A DNA stretch of 63,246 nucleotides, taken from an uncultured Lachnospiraceae bacterium (lineage in GTDB: Bacteria; Bacillota; Clostridia; Lachnospirales; Lachnospiraceae). Location: the NCBI GenBank assembly GCA_902781455.1, contig CACZJF010000011.1, forward strand, positions 1 to 63,246, in the 5' to 3' direction. Within the stretch, counting starts at the first letter, position 1; each line of letters starts with the position of its first letter. Below, piece after piece: positions 61,626 to 63,246 of this stretch. The notes below the pieces were generated by a model, which worked only from the letters and a program-made list of their open reading frames with translations, was not told the origin of the DNA and ran no database searches. The position numbers and the translations under genes were made by a program.

Positions 61626-61641
61626 AGATTGCGCACAATCT
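61626..61641. promoter_or_regulatory. Possible operator downstream of the trx promoter
   Basis: AGATTG-CGCA-CAATCT is a perfect six-base inverted repeat placed 11-26 bases after the -10 box, about at the start of the transcript. It could bind a dimeric repressor. Confidence 0.4.
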
Positions 61642-61651
61642 TTATAGGCTC

Positions 61652-61680
61652 ACTATACAGGATTCCGCCGCCTCTGTCAA
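61652..61680 (-). promoter_or_regulatory. Promoter of the trx reductase-trxA operon
   Basis: A perfect TTGACA (61680-61675) and TATAGT (61657-61652) are 17 bases apart. Confidence 0.82.
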
Positions 61681-61798
61681 CCCCTGTCGGTGCCAAACGC
61701 ATGCCACTGGCACGCAGCAGCTCGTTCCCGCGCGCGGCCCTGCACAGACACATCGCCGCAGTGCACGGACAAATCCAGCTTCCGGCTTCGATTCTGCC

Positions 61799-61827
61799 TT
61801 TACATTCTTTATCATTTCAAAGATAAT
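61799..61827 (+). promoter_or_regulatory. Promoter of the UMF1 transporter gene
   Basis: TTTACA (61799-61804) and GATAAT (61822-61827) have 17-base spacing and lie 25 bases before the ATG. Confidence 0.55.
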
Positions 61828-61851
61828 AGTATGCAGAAGGAGGATCCAGCC

Positions 61852-63129
61852 ATGAAATCTCCCAAGTTTCTCTCCGGCTATACCAGCCTCGAAAAATCCT
61901 GGGTTGTCTATGACATCGGCAACTCCGCATTTACACTTCTGGTCACTACGTTAATTCCGATCTGGTTCAACACGCTGTGTGAGCGCGCGGGGATCAGCAG
62001 CATCGATTATCTGGCCAACTGGAGCTACGCTACTTCGATCGCGACGATCCTGATGATCTTTGCCGGCCCTGTCTTCGGCGCGATGGCGGACCATAAAGGA
62101 TACAAGAAGCGGCTCTTCACCGCGTCTCTTGTCCTCGGAACCGCAAGCTGCGCCTTCATGGGAATCGTCGGAATCCTTCCCCTCCCGGTGGCATTGATCT
62201 GGATTGTCTATCTTGTCATCTACGTCATCGCGAAGGTTTCGTACCAGACATCTCTCGTTCTGTACGATTCGATGCTTGTCGATGTGACGACACCGGACCG
62301 CATGGACCTGGTTTCTTCCAACGGCTATGCATGGGGTTACATCGGTTCCTGTATCCCATTTCTCGTAGCTCTGGTTCTGTACCTGCTTGCCAGCAAGGAT
62401 CTCATTCCCATGAGGGCGGCGATCCTGCTGGGATTCTGCATCACCGCCGTGTGGTGGTATGCCGTCACGGTACCTCTGTTAAAGCAGTACCGCCAGAAGT
62501 ACTATGTCGATGCCAAGGGCGCCTACATCAGGGAGAGCTTCGCGCGGATCGGACGCACACTGAAAGAACTCGCGACGAAGGAGCGCAAGATCCTGCTCTT
62601 CCTGCTGGCATTCTTCCTCTACATCGACGGTGTGTACACCATCATCGATGAGGCAGTCGCCATCGGAACCGCACTCGGCCTGGATCAGGTCGGCCTGCTC
62701 GTTGTGCTTCTGCTGACACAGATCGTCGCCTTCTTCTTCGCGGTCCTGTTTGGCAGGCTGTCGCAGAAGTATTCCACCATCACGCTGATCTCCATCGCCA
62801 TCATCGGCTATTTCGCCGTCGCGATCTACGCGCTGTTCATGAAGACCCTCTGGCAGTTCGGCATCATGGCATTCGTGGTCGGTATGTTCCAGGGCGCGAT
62901 CCAGGCACTGTCCAGATCCTACTACGCGAAGATCATCCCGCCGGATTCCAGCGGAGAATACTTCGGCATCTATGATATCTGCGGAAAGGGCGCCGCCTTC
63001 GTCGGCACCATGCTGATCGGTGTGACAACGAAGCTGACAGGGTCTGTCAATATCGGCGTCGGCACCCTGGCCTTCCTGTTCATGGGCGGCCTGATCCTGC
63101 TGCGCCTCGCGGACCGGGCGAAAGCCTGA
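61852..63129 (+). CDS. MFS transporter, UMF1 (Atg22-like) family
   Basis: This 425-residue membrane protein has about twelve hydrophobic segments. The UMF1/Atg22 blocks are SWVVYDIGNSAFTLLVTT at the start, FAGPVFGAMADHKGYKKR after helix 2, and GYAWGYIGSCIPFLV in the middle. GMFQGAIQALSRSYYAKIIP comes near the end. ATG at 61852 follows AAGGAGG. The substrate is unknown; the yeast relative exports vacuolar amino acids. A group II intron end lies 20 bases past its stop. Confidence 0.86.
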   Translation: MKSPKFLSGYTSLEKSWVVYDIGNSAFTLLVTTLIPIWFNTLCERAGISSIDYLANWSYATSIATILMIFAGPVFGAMADHKGYKKRLFTASLVLGTASCAFMGIVGILPLPVALIWIVYLVIYVIAKVSYQTSLVLYDSMLVDVTTPDRMDLVSSNGYAWGYIGSCIPFLVALVLYLLASKDLIPMRAAILLGFCITAVWWYAVTVPLLKQYRQKYYVDAKGAYIRESFARIGRTLKELATKERKILLFLLAFFLYIDGVYTIIDEAVAIGTALGLDQVGLLVVLLLTQIVAFFFAVLFGRLSQKYSTITLISIAIIGYFAVAIYALFMKTLWQFGIMAFVVGMFQGAIQALSRSYYAKIIPPDSSGEYFGIYDICGKGAAFVGTMLIGVTTKLTGSVNIGVGTLAFLFMGGLILLRLADRAKA

Positions 63130-63148
63130 ACAAAAGGCACGAAAGGCA

Positions 63149-63246
63149 ATCGAGTAGGAGGCGGCCGTGAGGCCGCCGACCTCTCACACCACCGTGCGTA
63201 CCGTTCGGTACACGGCGGTTCAATCAACTTAACAAGTGACACACCT
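63149..63246 (-). mobile_element. Group II intron, 3' end (domains V and VI), continues outside the window
   Basis: On the minus strand 63221-63187 folds as a roughly 34-base domain V hairpin (ACCGCCGTG pairing with CGCACGGTGGT, with a GAAC loop). It is followed by GTGAGAGG and a domain VI hairpin GGCGGCC-TCAC-GGCCGCC, then TCCTACTCGAT with a candidate branch-point A. These are the conserved 3' parts of bacterial group II introns that encode a reverse transcriptase. The exact last base is uncertain by a few positions. The intron ORF is outside the window. Confidence 0.82.

Overview
The window looks like a chromosomal segment of a Bacillota member of class Clostridia, probably a Lachnospiraceae-type gut or rumen anaerobe. 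The evidence is moderate-to-high GC, strong AGGAGG-type ribosome sites, MurE with the meso-diaminopimelate motif DNPR, the prkC-stp-rsgA-rpe-thiN order typical of Firmicutes, a ferredoxin-type thioredoxin reductase, formate-THF ligase, and the paired DUF4190/DUF975 membrane proteins. Most genes lie on the minus strand. No rRNA, tRNA or CRISPR array was seen. Both ends fall in mobile DNA: the C-terminal end of an IS200/IS605 transposase on the left, and the 3' end of a group II intron on the right.

Region by region. 0.2-6.1 kb (minus) is a tRNA-maturation operon: a preQ1-I riboswitch and queT, a NUDIX hydrolase, tsaE, tsaB, rimI, rnz, tsaD and ispD. 6.2-8.8 kb (plus) is an ECF cobalt/nickel transporter, cbiM(N)-cbiQ-cbiO, followed by the DUF4190/DUF975 pair. 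10.3-16.7 kb (minus) holds thrH, an SPFH/zinc-ribbon protein, prfB, secA and hpf. 16.9-25.6 kb (minus) holds a eukaryotic-type HisA, fhs, nadE, hslO, an ArsP_2 permease, glyA and a CPBP protease. 25.7-30.6 kb encodes a Hanks kinase with a membrane segment and a large Ig-like surface protein. They lie behind a repeat-rich 400-bp gap.

31-50 kb (minus) is a long housekeeping run: murE-priA-def-fmt-rsmB-rlmN-stp-prkC-rsgA-rpe-thiN-small CxxC protein, then ychF-lgt-mreB-recD2. A strong promoter precedes murE and a clear terminator follows recD2. 50-52.2 kb has a 187-bp palindromic element, an ArsR regulator, and a secreted Ig/CAP protein. The CAP leader carries a c-di-GMP-I riboswitch followed by a second structured element ending in a U-run. 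52.2-63.1 kb has a CPA2 antiporter with a PII-like partner, an EamA exporter, proS, DUF402, a GT2-GtrA fusion, a GPH transporter, trxA with a thioredoxin reductase lacking NADPH motifs, and a UMF1 transporter.

The most interesting signals are the tandem c-di-GMP riboswitch and unexplained three-way-junction RNA, the flavin thioredoxin reductase without NADPH motifs, the eukaryotic-type HisA, and the repeat and palindrome elements at 30.6 and 50.2 kb. Start codons were chosen by ribosome-binding sites and so often differ from the longest reading frame. All family assignments are from reading motifs, not from database searches.
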